6,355 nt of DNA from CAZTXD01 sp964617995 (GCA_964617995.1 CAZTXD010000171.1:1-6355), one strand, 5' to 3'; counted from the first letter of the stretch, positions 1 through 5,982 are shown. A program made the numbers and translations. The notes: generated by a model not told the origin, from the letters alone.

Positions 1-18
1 CTGACGTCCGGAGGATGC

Positions 19-1296
19 ATGGCACACGTCGCCATCGTGAGCGCCGGCTACTGGGGCGACGTCATGCCGTACGTCCCGGTGGCCGAGGAGCTCGCCGGCC
101 GCGGCCACCGCGTGACGCTCGCGGTCCCGCGAGGCTTCCACGACGTCCTCGACGGCGAGGCACACGAGCTGCGCCATCTCGGCACGGACTTCTCCCCGCG
201 TGAACTGGCCGACCACGGCGCGGTGCTGGATCGGGCGGACTCGCCGCTGGGCATGCGCGCGGCAGCCGACCTGTGGGTCCGGCAGCTGTGCGTGGACCCC
301 GCGAAGGACATCCTCAAGGTCCTCGACGACATCGCGCCGGGCCTCTGGTTCGTCCACCCGAGCCTGTACTGGCTGACCGAGATAGCCGCCGCCCGGTCCG
401 CCACGCCGATCGTCGTCGGCCACCTGTTCCCGATGATGATCCCGTCCGCCGAGCAGCCACCACCGACCCTGCCGACCAACGGCAATTTTCGACGCCTCAA
501 CCGGCTGGGCTGGCGGATCGGACGCGCCATGGCCGGTCGGATGATGTACGACCGCGAGATCAATCGCTTGCGCGCGACGCGCGGCCTCAAGCCTGTGACC
601 GGCAACGTGGGCTTCGGGTGGCCGCCTGCCCGACGGACCCTGCTGCTGAGCTCCGAGCACTACTGGCCACGTCCGGCGGACTGGCCCGATCAGGTCGTGA
701 CGACCGGCTTCACCGTCTGGGACGGAGGTGGGGACCCACTGCCCGAGGCGCTGACGGCGTACCTCGACGCCGGCCCCGCGCCGGTGCTCGTCACGTTCGG
801 GACGTCTGCAGCGACCAACGCCGGCGACGCGTTCGCGCAGGCCGCAGCCACCGTCGAGGCCTGCGGTCATCGGCCCCTGCTGCTCGTCGGCAACGACCGC
901 AACCGCCACGCGCTGGCGGGCCGTGACGACGTCTGGACGTTCGCGCCGCTGACGGACGTGCTCCCGCGGTGCCGGGCCGTGGTGCACGCCGGTGGGCACG
1001 GCTCGACCGCAGCGGCGCTGCACGCCGGGGTCCCACAGCTCGCCCTGCCGATGGGGTTCGACCAAGTCAGCCACGCCACGCGCATCCGGCAGTTGGGCGT
1101 GGGCACGGCGCTGCCGTTCCGCCGCCGCAGCCCGTCACGCCTGGCCGACGCCCTGGGCGAGGTGCTCCACGAATCGTGCGCGGCGGCCGCGTCCCGCCTG
1201 GCACAACGACTCCACCAAGAGGACGGCCCCGCGACCGCAGCCGACCACCTCGAAGCCATCGTGACCAATCCCAAGGAGACACGCCGTGGACAGTGA
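19..1296 (+). CDS. GT1 (MGT/UGT-type) glycosyltransferase
   Basis: This 425-aa protein has the length and two-lobed layout of a GT-B fold, family GT1 enzyme, which transfers a sugar from a nucleotide-sugar donor to a small-molecule or lipid acceptor, usually in the cytosol. The N-terminal acceptor lobe opens with a beta strand and the family's loop (residues 10-18, GYWGDVMPY), followed by the typical 'VAEELAGRGHRVTLAVP'. The donor lobe carries the signature H323-AGGHGST-330, where His323 is the expected pyrophosphate contact, followed by AGVPQLALP and D348-Q349, the usual sugar-contacting Asp/Gln pair. All key elements are present, so it should be active. GGAGG at 10-14 lies four bases before the chosen ATG; an ATG at 15 is in another frame and quickly ends. 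The 3' end overlaps the next gene by 11 bases, implying coupling. Donor and acceptor cannot be read from sequence; close relatives act on glycolipids or natural products. Confidence 0.93.
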   Translation: MAHVAIVSAGYWGDVMPYVPVAEELAGRGHRVTLAVPRGFHDVLDGEAHELRHLGTDFSPRELADHGAVLDRADSPLGMRAAADLWVRQLCVDPAKDILKVLDDIAPGLWFVHPSLYWLTEIAAARSATPIVVGHLFPMMIPSAEQPPPTLPTNGNFRRLNRLGWRIGRAMAGRMMYDREINRLRATRGLKPVTGNVGFGWPPARRTLLLSSEHYWPRPADWPDQVVTTGFTVWDGGGDPLPEALTAYLDAGPAPVLVTFGTSAATNAGDAFAQAAATVEACGHRPLLLVGNDRNRHALAGRDDVWTFAPLTDVLPRCRAVVHAGGHGSTAAALHAGVPQLALPMGFDQVSHATRIRQLGVGTALPFRRRSPSRLADALGEVLHESCAAAASRLAQRLHQEDGPATAADHLEAIVTNPKETRRGQ

Positions 1297-1921
1297 CGTC
1301 AGGAGCGTCCCAGCTCGCTCCTGGGACAGCGCGATCCTGCGGGTGGGGCCGCTTGCACCGATCGCCGCCCTCGCGGCGGCGACCGTCGGTTTCGCGACGA
1401 ACCAGGGCGGTGACATCCGGACCGGGCTGTTCCCGCTCGCGATGGCCGTGGCCTTCACCCTGCTCGCCATCTGCGCCCATGCCGTGCTGCGGGTGCACGA
1501 GCAGCCAACACGGATGCTCACCATCGGGGGGTGGTGGACCACGCTCGCCCTGCTCGGTCCAGCCGGGTTCTTCGGCGGCGTGGCCATCGGCGCGATGCTC
1601 GGTCTGGACGAGGAGACACTCGGGGGCTTCGCGATTCTGCCCGTTGGCAGCATGGCCTTCGGGATCGTCACCCTGCCCATCGCCGCCACGATCCTCGCCC
1701 TGGCAGTCCGGCAGTCCGGTCAACTACCAGCCCGGACTATCACGTCACTGCTGGTCGCCGGCTGGGTCCCGCCGGTGCTGATGATCTTCGGCGGACTGGT
1801 AGCAGGCACCGCGGAGAGCGTCGGGTCCGCCGTACTGACCGCAACGTTCTTCGGCGCCTGGCTCGTCACCGGGAGTGCGGTCCGTCGCCGGACACGAACA
1901 CCGATCGTCCGATCCGAGTGA
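1286..1921 (+). CDS. Six-helix integral membrane protein, function unknown
   Basis: This 211-aa protein begins with GTG at 1286, preceded by AAGGAG (1273-1278) seven bases upstream. It overlaps the end of the glycosyltransferase by 11 bases, so the two are very likely one transcript and translationally coupled. Roughly six hydrophobic segments are visible, at about residues 19-37, 47-68, 82-106, 113-141, 150-174 and 179-199. They are separated by short loops, and the C-terminus is basic (RRRTRTP), consistent with a cytoplasmic tail. I see no catalytic motif, no conserved metal ligands and no domain that I recognise. The coupling suggests that it works with the glycosyltransferase, for example in moving or anchoring a glycosylated lipid, but this is inference from position only. 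Confidence 0.82.
   Translation: MDSDVRSVPARSWDSAILRVGPLAPIAALAAATVGFATNQGGDIRTGLFPLAMAVAFTLLAICAHAVLRVHEQPTRMLTIGGWWTTLALLGPAGFFGGVAIGAMLGLDEETLGGFAILPVGSMAFGIVTLPIAATILALAVRQSGQLPARTITSLLVAGWVPPVLMIFGGLVAGTAESVGSAVLTATFFGAWLVTGSAVRRRTRTPIVRSE
1301..1327 (+). other. Two alternative hairpins just after the glycosyltransferase stop
   Basis: Five bases past the upstream stop codon and inside codons 6-14 of the membrane-protein gene, two mutually exclusive stems can form. AGGAGC (1301-1306) pairs with GCTCCT (1317-1322), and GTCCCAG (1307-1313) pairs with CTGGGAC (1321-1327, seven-base loop). There is no T-run, so a classical terminator is unlikely. A modest attenuator or translational effect on the second gene is possible, as is chance in GC-rich coding DNA. 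Confidence 0.3.
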
Positions 1922-1953
1922 GGAGCAACGGATTGCGGCCGGGGGCCGTCAGG

Positions 1954-2298
1954 CTAGGAGGTCCTCAGGGCCGCCGGCGAGCCACACCGGAGATCTCGGC
2001 GGGGGCCGCCAACAATGGGCGAACTCCCCTTCCGTGGACGCTCGCGGCGCGCTGCGGGGAGTTCTGCAACGGTGAAGGCATCCTCGACCTCGTGGGTCAT
2101 GTCACGGGCACAGACGTCCTCGTAGTAGGCACGGATCGCATCGATGCCCTCGAGTCGTCTCGGCTCGCTCGGCGGACTCGTGGTGTCCACGATCTCCAGG
2201 GCCGCATCCTCCGCGTACAGCGTGACCAGGGCCTCGGCATCGTGCTGACCGTGCGCGCGCCGAAGCACGTCAAGGTCGAACGTCGTGGCCAGACTCAT
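1954..2298 (-). CDS. SnoaL/NTF2-like protein, apparently C-terminally truncated
   Basis: This 114-aa minus-strand ORF starts at ATG 2298 behind GGAGG (2311-2307) with an eight-base spacer. Residues 1-75 read as the first part of a SnoaL-like/NTF2-like cone-fold domain: FDLDVLRRAHGQHDAEALVTLYAED, then RRLEGIDAIRAYYEDVC, then DMTHEVEDAF. Family members bind small hydrophobic ligands, or act as isomerases, hydrolases or dimerisation modules. The expected second half, a beta sheet with strands of the type 'RVAYTERCRYPDGTRV...GRIVRQ', is missing. From about residue 76 the protein becomes a Pro/Arg-rich tail (PAARRERPRKGSSP) that continues to TAG, and neither other minus-strand frame restores the family sequence. 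I therefore infer a deletion or recombination past residue 75, leaving a probably unstable or non-functional product. It converges on the membrane-protein gene with only 32 bases between them, and diverges from the HD/LuxR gene. Confidence 0.62.
   Translation of the reverse strand: MSLATTFDLDVLRRAHGQHDAEALVTLYAEDAALEIVDTTSPPSEPRRLEGIDAIRAYYEDVCARDMTHEVEDAFTVAELPAARRERPRKGSSPIVGGPRRDLRCGSPAALRTS
2021..2064. repeat. 9-bp inverted repeat at the break in the NTF2-like gene
   Basis: GAACTCCCC (2021-2029) and GGGGAGTTC (2056-2064) are perfect inverted copies separated by 26 bases. The right arm covers codons 79-81 of the NTF2-like gene, a few codons after the point where family similarity stops. 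It may mark a rearrangement, but arms of this size can arise by chance in GC-rich DNA. Confidence 0.35.
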
Positions 2299-2369
2299 CC
2301 CATCACCCTCCCCTTCCGGGTGGTCGGCAGTCTCACACGACAACCTTGCGATCGAGTAGCCAACCCCAC

Positions 2370-2384
2370 ACCTCCCCGGGAGGT
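2370..2384. promoter_or_regulatory. Palindrome in the divergent intergenic region (possible operator)
   Basis: Within the 203-base gap between the minus-strand NTF2-like gene and the plus-strand HD/LuxR gene lies a perfect palindrome. Its arms ACCTCCC and GGGAGGT flank a single central C. It sits 72 bases from the NTF2-like start and 118 bases before the regulator start, a sensible position for a dimeric repressor or activator, such as the LuxR-type protein itself, to act on both genes. A second small stem, CCCGC/GCGGG (2414-2418/2426-2430), follows. I could not identify convincing -35/-10 boxes in this gap. Confidence 0.35.
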
Positions 2385-2501
2385 CACTACCCTTGTTCAG
2401 GTTCCGTGGCGCCCCCGCAGCACCAGCGGGCCGGGCGCCAACCGTGAGCCCAGGCTCGCACATCCGCGTTCCCCGGCCGGTACCGGACGGAAGGATTCGC
2501 G

Positions 2502-4088
2502 ATGCCGTCGCCGCGTGCCGCCAAAGTTGCCCCGCCCGGCCCCCGACGGGCCGAAGTGCTGGGCGCGATGTCCCTCGCGATGGACCTCGGTCTCGGTCAG
2601 CCGACCGAGCATGTGCTGCGGACGTCGCTTGTGGCCACGGCCCTGGCCGATCGCCTTGGTCTCGATGCCGAGCAGCGTGGGCTGACGTACTACGCGGGTC
2701 TGATCTCCTGGATCGGATGCGTCGCCGACTCCCCTGAGCTGGCGTCCTGGTTCGGTGACGACATCGCCTACCGGTACGACAGCCATCTGGTCGACTCGCA
2801 GAGCCCGCGGATGCTCGGGTTGATGGCCACGCACGTGGGACGCGGTCGGCCGGCCATGGAGCGCGCGAAGAGGGCCGCACAGTTCTGGGTGGGCCCTAAG
2901 GCCAACGTGCTGGACGTGATCCTGTCCCACTGCGCGTCGGCCGCGATGTTGTCGGACGGGATGAGCCTCGACGATCGGGTCGGCACCGCGGTCGGCTCCC
3001 GCTTCGAGCGGTGGGACGGCAAGGGTATGCCTGCTGGGCTGACGGCGAACGAGATACCGACCGAGATCCGCATCGTCCAGCTCGCGGACCTTGCCGTGGG
3101 GTACGTCGCCAGACATGGCGACGACGGGATCAGCGCGCTGTTTCGCGATCGCGGTGGGCACCAGCTCGACCCGGACATCGTCGCGGTCTTCCTCGGTGAC
3201 GCCGAGCCGATACTGACGCGGGCGGCAGTGGACGACGTCTGGGCCGCAGCGATGGCCGAGGCCCCGGACCGCGAGGACTTCCTCGATGCCGATCAGCTCG
3301 ACGAGTTGTTGCGAGCCATTGGGGACTTCGTCGATCTGCGTTCGCCTTCGAGGCTGGGGCACTCCCGCCGGGTGTCCGACCTCGCCGCCGCAGCGGGCCG
3401 GGCCTACGGGCTGTCCGATGAGGTGTCCTTGGACCTGCGCCGTGCAGGGTTCGTGCACGACCTCGGCCGCATGAGCGTTCCGTCCTCCATCTGGGACAAG
3501 CCGTCCGAGTTGACCACGACCGAGCGCGAGCGTGTACGTCTCTGCCCATACTTCACGCACCGGATGGTGCGGCGGGTGACCGGGCTGGAGGCTGTCGCCG
3601 AGATCGCTGGCGGCCACGGCGAGCGACTCGACGGGTCGGGGCACCCCCACGGCGTCGACGCGCGCGGGCTGACGATCGCGCAGAGGATCCTTGCCGCTGC
3701 CGATGTCATGGCCGCCCTGATCGAGCCCCGCCCCTACCGACCGGCCATGGGTCCCGAACGGGCCGGACAGGTCCTGCGACGGGAGGCGGAGGCATCCCGG
3801 CTCGATGGCGGGGCCGTCGAGGCCGTGCTGGTCGCCTCGGGCAACCGCGCACCGGGCCGAGCGGCGCCCCGACCTGCCGGCCTGACGGGCCGCGAGGTCG
3901 AGGTGCTGTCGCTGTTGGCCCGCGGACACCCCACACGTGAGATCGCGCAGTCGCTCGGCATCGCGGACAAGACCGCACGAAACCACGTCCAGCGGATCTA
4001 CCGCAAGATCGGGGCCTCGAACCGGACCGGAGCGAGCATGTTCGCGCTGCGTCACGGCCTCGTCGACCTCGACGCCCAGGACCGCTGA
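2502..4088 (+). CDS. HD-GYP-like protein with C-terminal LuxR helix-turn-helix
   Basis: This 528-aa regulator has three parts. Residues about 15-200 form a degenerate HD-GYP-like half: S69-W70 stand where HD would be, and FERWDGKGMPAGL (168 on) echoes the second motif. Residues about 280-430 form a better preserved HD-GYP-like domain with H287, H319-D320 (VHDLGR) and H372-GERLDGSGHP-382. Residues 461-518 form a LuxR-type HTH (LTGREVEVLSLLARG, TREIAQSLGI, KTARNHVQRIYRKIGASNR). HD-GYP proteins are metal-dependent phosphodiesterases, often for cyclic di-GMP. Here the usual HHE is HGE (G373), GYP is GHP, and the usual His of the intervening 'HP' ligand position is C348, so catalysis may be reduced or lost and the domain may sense instead. 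AAGGA (2491-2495) six bases before ATG supports the start. It probably regulates nearby genes, including the divergent or downstream ones; that is inference. Confidence 0.9.
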   Translation: MPSPRAAKVAPPGPRRAEVLGAMSLAMDLGLGQPTEHVLRTSLVATALADRLGLDAEQRGLTYYAGLISWIGCVADSPELASWFGDDIAYRYDSHLVDSQSPRMLGLMATHVGRGRPAMERAKRAAQFWVGPKANVLDVILSHCASAAMLSDGMSLDDRVGTAVGSRFERWDGKGMPAGLTANEIPTEIRIVQLADLAVGYVARHGDDGISALFRDRGGHQLDPDIVAVFLGDAEPILTRAAVDDVWAAAMAEAPDREDFLDADQLDELLRAIGDFVDLRSPSRLGHSRRVSDLAAAAGRAYGLSDEVSLDLRRAGFVHDLGRMSVPSSIWDKPSELTTTERERVRLCPYFTHRMVRRVTGLEAVAEIAGGHGERLDGSGHPHGVDARGLTIAQRILAAADVMAALIEPRPYRPAMGPERAGQVLRREAEASRLDGGAVEAVLVASGNRAPGRAAPRPAGLTGREVEVLSLLARGHPTREIAQSLGIADKTARNHVQRIYRKIGASNRTGASMFALRHGLVDLDAQDR

Positions 4089-4125
4089 GGCATCTGCCTC
4101 AGGCACGCTCGCCCCTGGGCGTCGA
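4069..4125 (+). terminator. Nested inverted repeat at the end of the HD/LuxR gene
   Basis: An outer 12-bp perfect stem (TCGACGCCCAGG 4069-4080 with CCTGGGCGTCGA 4114-4125) encloses an inner perfect 7-bp hairpin (CTGAGGC 4085-4091, loop ATCT, GCCTCAG 4096-4102). The inner stem spans the TGA stop codon at 4086-4088, and the outer left arm lies in the last codons of the gene. No T-run follows, as is common for actinobacterial terminators. It probably ends or attenuates the regulator transcript ahead of the DUF4242 operon. Protection of mRNA 3' ends is an alternative role. Confidence 0.5.
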
Positions 4126-4177
4126 TGCTCGATCCACGCAGCCGAGCAGGCCTTGCCGGTTGCGAACGATCGCATCG

Positions 4178-4183
4178 AAGGAG
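4178..4183 (+). promoter_or_regulatory. Ribosome binding site deciding the DUF4242 GTG start
   Basis: AAGGAG ends six bases before GTG 4190. An upstream in-frame TTG at 4160 would place this site inside the coding region and would add ten residues that do not belong to the family, so GTG 4190 is preferred. Confidence 0.75.
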
Positions 4184-4189
4184 CTCATC

Positions 4190-4441
4190 GTGCCACTGTT
4201 CATGGATGTCCACAGGGTCGAGGGCGGCGTGTCCGCCACCGATCTGGCAGCAGCGCACCAGAAGGATCTCGAGACACAGGGCAAGTACGGCGTCGAGTAC
4301 CAGCGGTACTGGGTCGACGAGCGGGCCGGCCGGGTCTTCTGCCTGGTCGAGGCGCCGGACGCTGCCACGGCCAAGGCCGTGCACGCCGAAGCCCACGGCA
4401 TGGTCGCCGACGAGATCTTCGAGGTGGCCGAACATGTCTGA
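4190..4441 (+). CDS. DUF4242 (SCO4226-type nickel-binding family) protein
   Basis: This 83-aa protein spans essentially a single DUF4242 domain, a compact ferredoxin-like fold. The pattern is typical: PLFMDVHRVEGGVSATDLAAAH, then GVEYQRYWVDERAGRVFCLVEAPDAATAKAVHAEAHG, then VADEIFEV at the end. The named prototype, SCO4226 of Streptomyces coelicolor, is a cytosolic nickel-binding protein. Possible ligands here include H8, H22, C51, H65 and H69, but the metal is not shown by sequence alone. There is no signal peptide or membrane segment. The start is GTG 4190 with AAGGAG upstream. Its end overlaps the DUF1326 gene by eight bases, making it the first gene of a coupled three-gene operon. It probably serves as a small cytosolic metal carrier or buffer for the two proteins encoded downstream. 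Confidence 0.85.
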   Translation: MPLFMDVHRVEGGVSATDLAAAHQKDLETQGKYGVEYQRYWVDERAGRVFCLVEAPDAATAKAVHAEAHGMVADEIFEVAEHV

Positions 4442-5036
4442 GAACTGGGAACTCAAGGGCCAGTACTTCGAATCATGCAACTGCGAGGCAGCATGCCCCT
4501 GCATCTTCCTCAGTCCGCCAACGACAGGCGACTGCACCGCACTGATCGGATGGCACATCGAACAGGGTCAGTTCGACGGGACCAACCTCGACGGGCTGAA
4601 CGTCGCGCTCGCCGTCCACTCCCCAGGTCACATGGCGAAGGTCGAGTGGACGGCGGCCCTCTACTTCGACGAGCGAGCATCGGGAGCGCAGAGTCAGGCG
4701 CTCGGCACGATCTTCTCGGGTCAGAGTGGCGGTCATCCGGCGAGGCTGGCCGGCCACATCGGTGAGGTCCTCGGAGCCGCACCGGCCGACATCACCTTCG
4801 AGGGCGACGGCAAGCGGACCAGCATGACGATCGCCGGCATCGCCGACGTCGCGATCGTCGCGGTAGAAGGTCAGGGCGGTGCGGACGTCTCCGTGACCAG
4901 TCACCCGCTGGCCGTGGCCCCGGGCTTCACCGCCATGGTCGCCCGGTCCGAGCACCTCCGCTACGACGATCACGGCATGCAGTGGGAGCTCGCCGAGAAG
5001 AACGGCTTCGCCTCACCGTTCTCGTACTCGTCATGA
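4434..5036 (+). CDS. DUF1326 protein with CNCxxxCPC motif
   Basis: This 200-aa soluble protein starts at ATG 4434, which overlaps the DUF4242 stop in an eight-base overlap, so its translation is coupled. It is a DUF1326 protein: an N-terminal 'WELKGQYFESCNCEAACPC' gives C15, C17, C21 and C23 in a tight cluster, with a further GDC at C34. A central region has LAGHIGEVLGA, and a typical C-terminus reads KNGFASPFSYSS. The clustered cysteines look like a metal site, or possibly a redox site; the biochemical function of the family is not established, to my knowledge. DUF1326 genes often lie beside DUF2182 genes, as here, which supports a shared job in metal handling. The longer in-frame extension upstream (from 4125) is not credible, because it lacks family similarity and reads through the DUF4242 gene in another frame. 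Confidence 0.88.
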   Translation: MSENWELKGQYFESCNCEAACPCIFLSPPTTGDCTALIGWHIEQGQFDGTNLDGLNVALAVHSPGHMAKVEWTAALYFDERASGAQSQALGTIFSGQSGGHPARLAGHIGEVLGAAPADITFEGDGKRTSMTIAGIADVAIVAVEGQGGADVSVTSHPLAVAPGFTAMVARSEHLRYDDHGMQWELAEKNGFASPFSYSS

Positions 5037-5797
5037 CCACGACGGCCGTGGCAATCGGCCGCGCCCGCATGGCGGTAATCGTGGCGACCGCTGCCATCGC
5101 CGCCGCGTCATGGGCGTACCTGACCTACGTGGCGTCGCGCATGGGGCACATGTCATCGATCCTCGCCATGCCCATGACATCATCGTGGACTGGCGTCCAG
5201 ACGGGGCTGATGGCGATCATGTGGATGGTGATGATGGCCGCAATGATGCTTCCGTCAGCCATCCCGATGGTGGCCGCCTACGAGCGGATGGATCGGCTGT
5301 CGCCGTCGCACCAGCGGGGCTCGACAGCGGCGTTCGTCGTCGGCTACCTCGTCGTGTGGGCAACCTTCGCGACCGCCGCGACCGGCCTGCAGTGGGCCCT
5401 GCAGCACGCAGGGCTCGTCGACGGCATGGGGGCCGCCACCCAGAGCGGCCTGGCGGGCGCGTTCCTTGTCGCCGCCGGGGCCTTCCAGCTCACGCCGGTC
5501 AAGCGCCGCACCCTTCAAGCCTGTCGGACGCCCATGGGGTTCCTCGGCACGTCATGGCGCAACGGCGCAGCCGGGGCGTTGCGGATGGGGCTGCACCACG
5601 GCATCACCTGCTTCGGCTGCTGCGTGATGCTCATGATGATGCTGTTCGTGCTCGGGGTCATGAACCTGCTCTGGGTGGCCGCCCTGACCATCTTCGTCCT
5701 GGTTGAGAAGGTGAGCAGCCGCGGAGCAGCCGTGTCCACACTGAGCGGCATCGCCATGATCGCCTGGGGTCTGGCCGCGATCGCCTTTGTGTATTGA
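5033..5797 (+). CDS. DUF2182 predicted metal-binding integral membrane protein
   Basis: This 254-aa membrane protein is placed at ATG 5033, which overlaps the DUF1326 TGA as ATGA. An in-frame GTG at 4982 exists but would bury the start in the previous gene. About seven hydrophobic segments are visible, at about 12-34, 55-82, 97-121, 137-152, 192-210, 209-225 and 233-253. Family hallmarks include the Met-rich MMAAMMLPSAIPM (67-79), PVKRRTLQACRTP (155-167), and HHGITCFGCC (188-197), which supplies H188, H189, C193, C196 and C197. Families with this motif are described as predicted metal-binding integral membrane proteins. The rich supply of Met, His and Cys points to a soft metal such as copper, but nickel would fit the DUF4242 neighbour. 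It probably moves metal across the membrane or supplies it to a membrane site; direction is unknown. Confidence 0.87.
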   Translation: MTTTAVAIGRARMAVIVATAAIAAASWAYLTYVASRMGHMSSILAMPMTSSWTGVQTGLMAIMWMVMMAAMMLPSAIPMVAAYERMDRLSPSHQRGSTAAFVVGYLVVWATFATAATGLQWALQHAGLVDGMGAATQSGLAGAFLVAAGAFQLTPVKRRTLQACRTPMGFLGTSWRNGAAGALRMGLHHGITCFGCCVMLMMMLFVLGVMNLLWVAALTIFVLVEKVSSRGAAVSTLSGIAMIAWGLAAIAFVY

Positions 5798-5862
5798 ATC
5801 GTCCCGTCCGAAGGGGTTAGACAAGATTCGGGAGGCTCCCACCCGTACTGGAGATGATGATT
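5798..5862 (+). other. Intergenic leader with small competing hairpins
   Basis: Between the DUF2182 stop and the next ORFs, two small stems can form: CCGAA/TTCGG (5808-5812/5827-5831), and GGGA/TCCC around GGC (5830-5840). They share bases 5830-5831 and so exclude one another. No T-run and no clear -35/-10 pair is visible. Whether transcription continues from the metal operon or starts anew here cannot be told. Confidence 0.25.
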
Positions 5863-5982
5863 ATGTCCGACAACCCACCTGGGACCGACCGGACAGGTCG
5901 GCGCGAGAAGCAGCTTCTCGCCCCCGTCGCAGAAGTACGAGAACCGGTTGCAGCTGACCGGCCAGGAGGTCACCATGGCTAA
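5863..5982 (+). CDS. Possible 39-aa small ORF, doubtful
   Basis: An ORF of 39 codons begins at ATG 5863, nine bases after GGAG (5850-5853); in-frame ATGs at 5854 and 5857 are alternatives. The peptide is hydrophilic and rich in Pro, Arg and Gly, ending in RPGGHHG. Only about 22 of its 39 codons end in G or C, clearly below the genes around it, so it may be untranslated leader. It overlaps the following ORF by eight bases and carries that ORF's ribosome binding site. I recognise no family. If translated, its main role could be coupling translation into the next ORF. Confidence 0.25.
   Translation: MSDNPPGTDRTGRREKQLLAPVAEVREPVAADRPGGHHG

Noticed and set aside
1936..1948. CGGCC-GGG-GGCCG hairpin between the convergent genes as a bidirectional terminator
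   Set aside because: The stem is only five base pairs with no T-run on either side, so it is not distinguishable from chance in this base composition.
1531..2685. A 384-codon plus-strand open frame crossing three other genes
   Set aside because: Its translation is Arg/Pro-rich without motifs and it overlaps the membrane-protein, NTF2-like and HD/LuxR genes, all better supported.
2299..2880. A 194-residue N-terminal extension of the NTF2-like ORF on the minus strand
   Set aside because: It is antisense to the HD/LuxR gene and lacks family similarity; ATG 2298 has a good ribosome binding site and begins the recognisable domain.
2397..4175. A 592-codon open frame on the minus strand covering the HD/LuxR gene
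   Set aside because: It is the shadow expected opposite a GC-rich gene. Its translation has no recognisable domain and is Pro/Arg/Gly/His-rich, while the plus frame shows clear HD-GYP and LuxR motifs.
5150..5180. ATGTCAT / ATGACAT inverted repeat inside the DUF2182 gene
   Set aside because: It is explained by repeated Met/Ser/Thr codons in a Met-rich coding segment.
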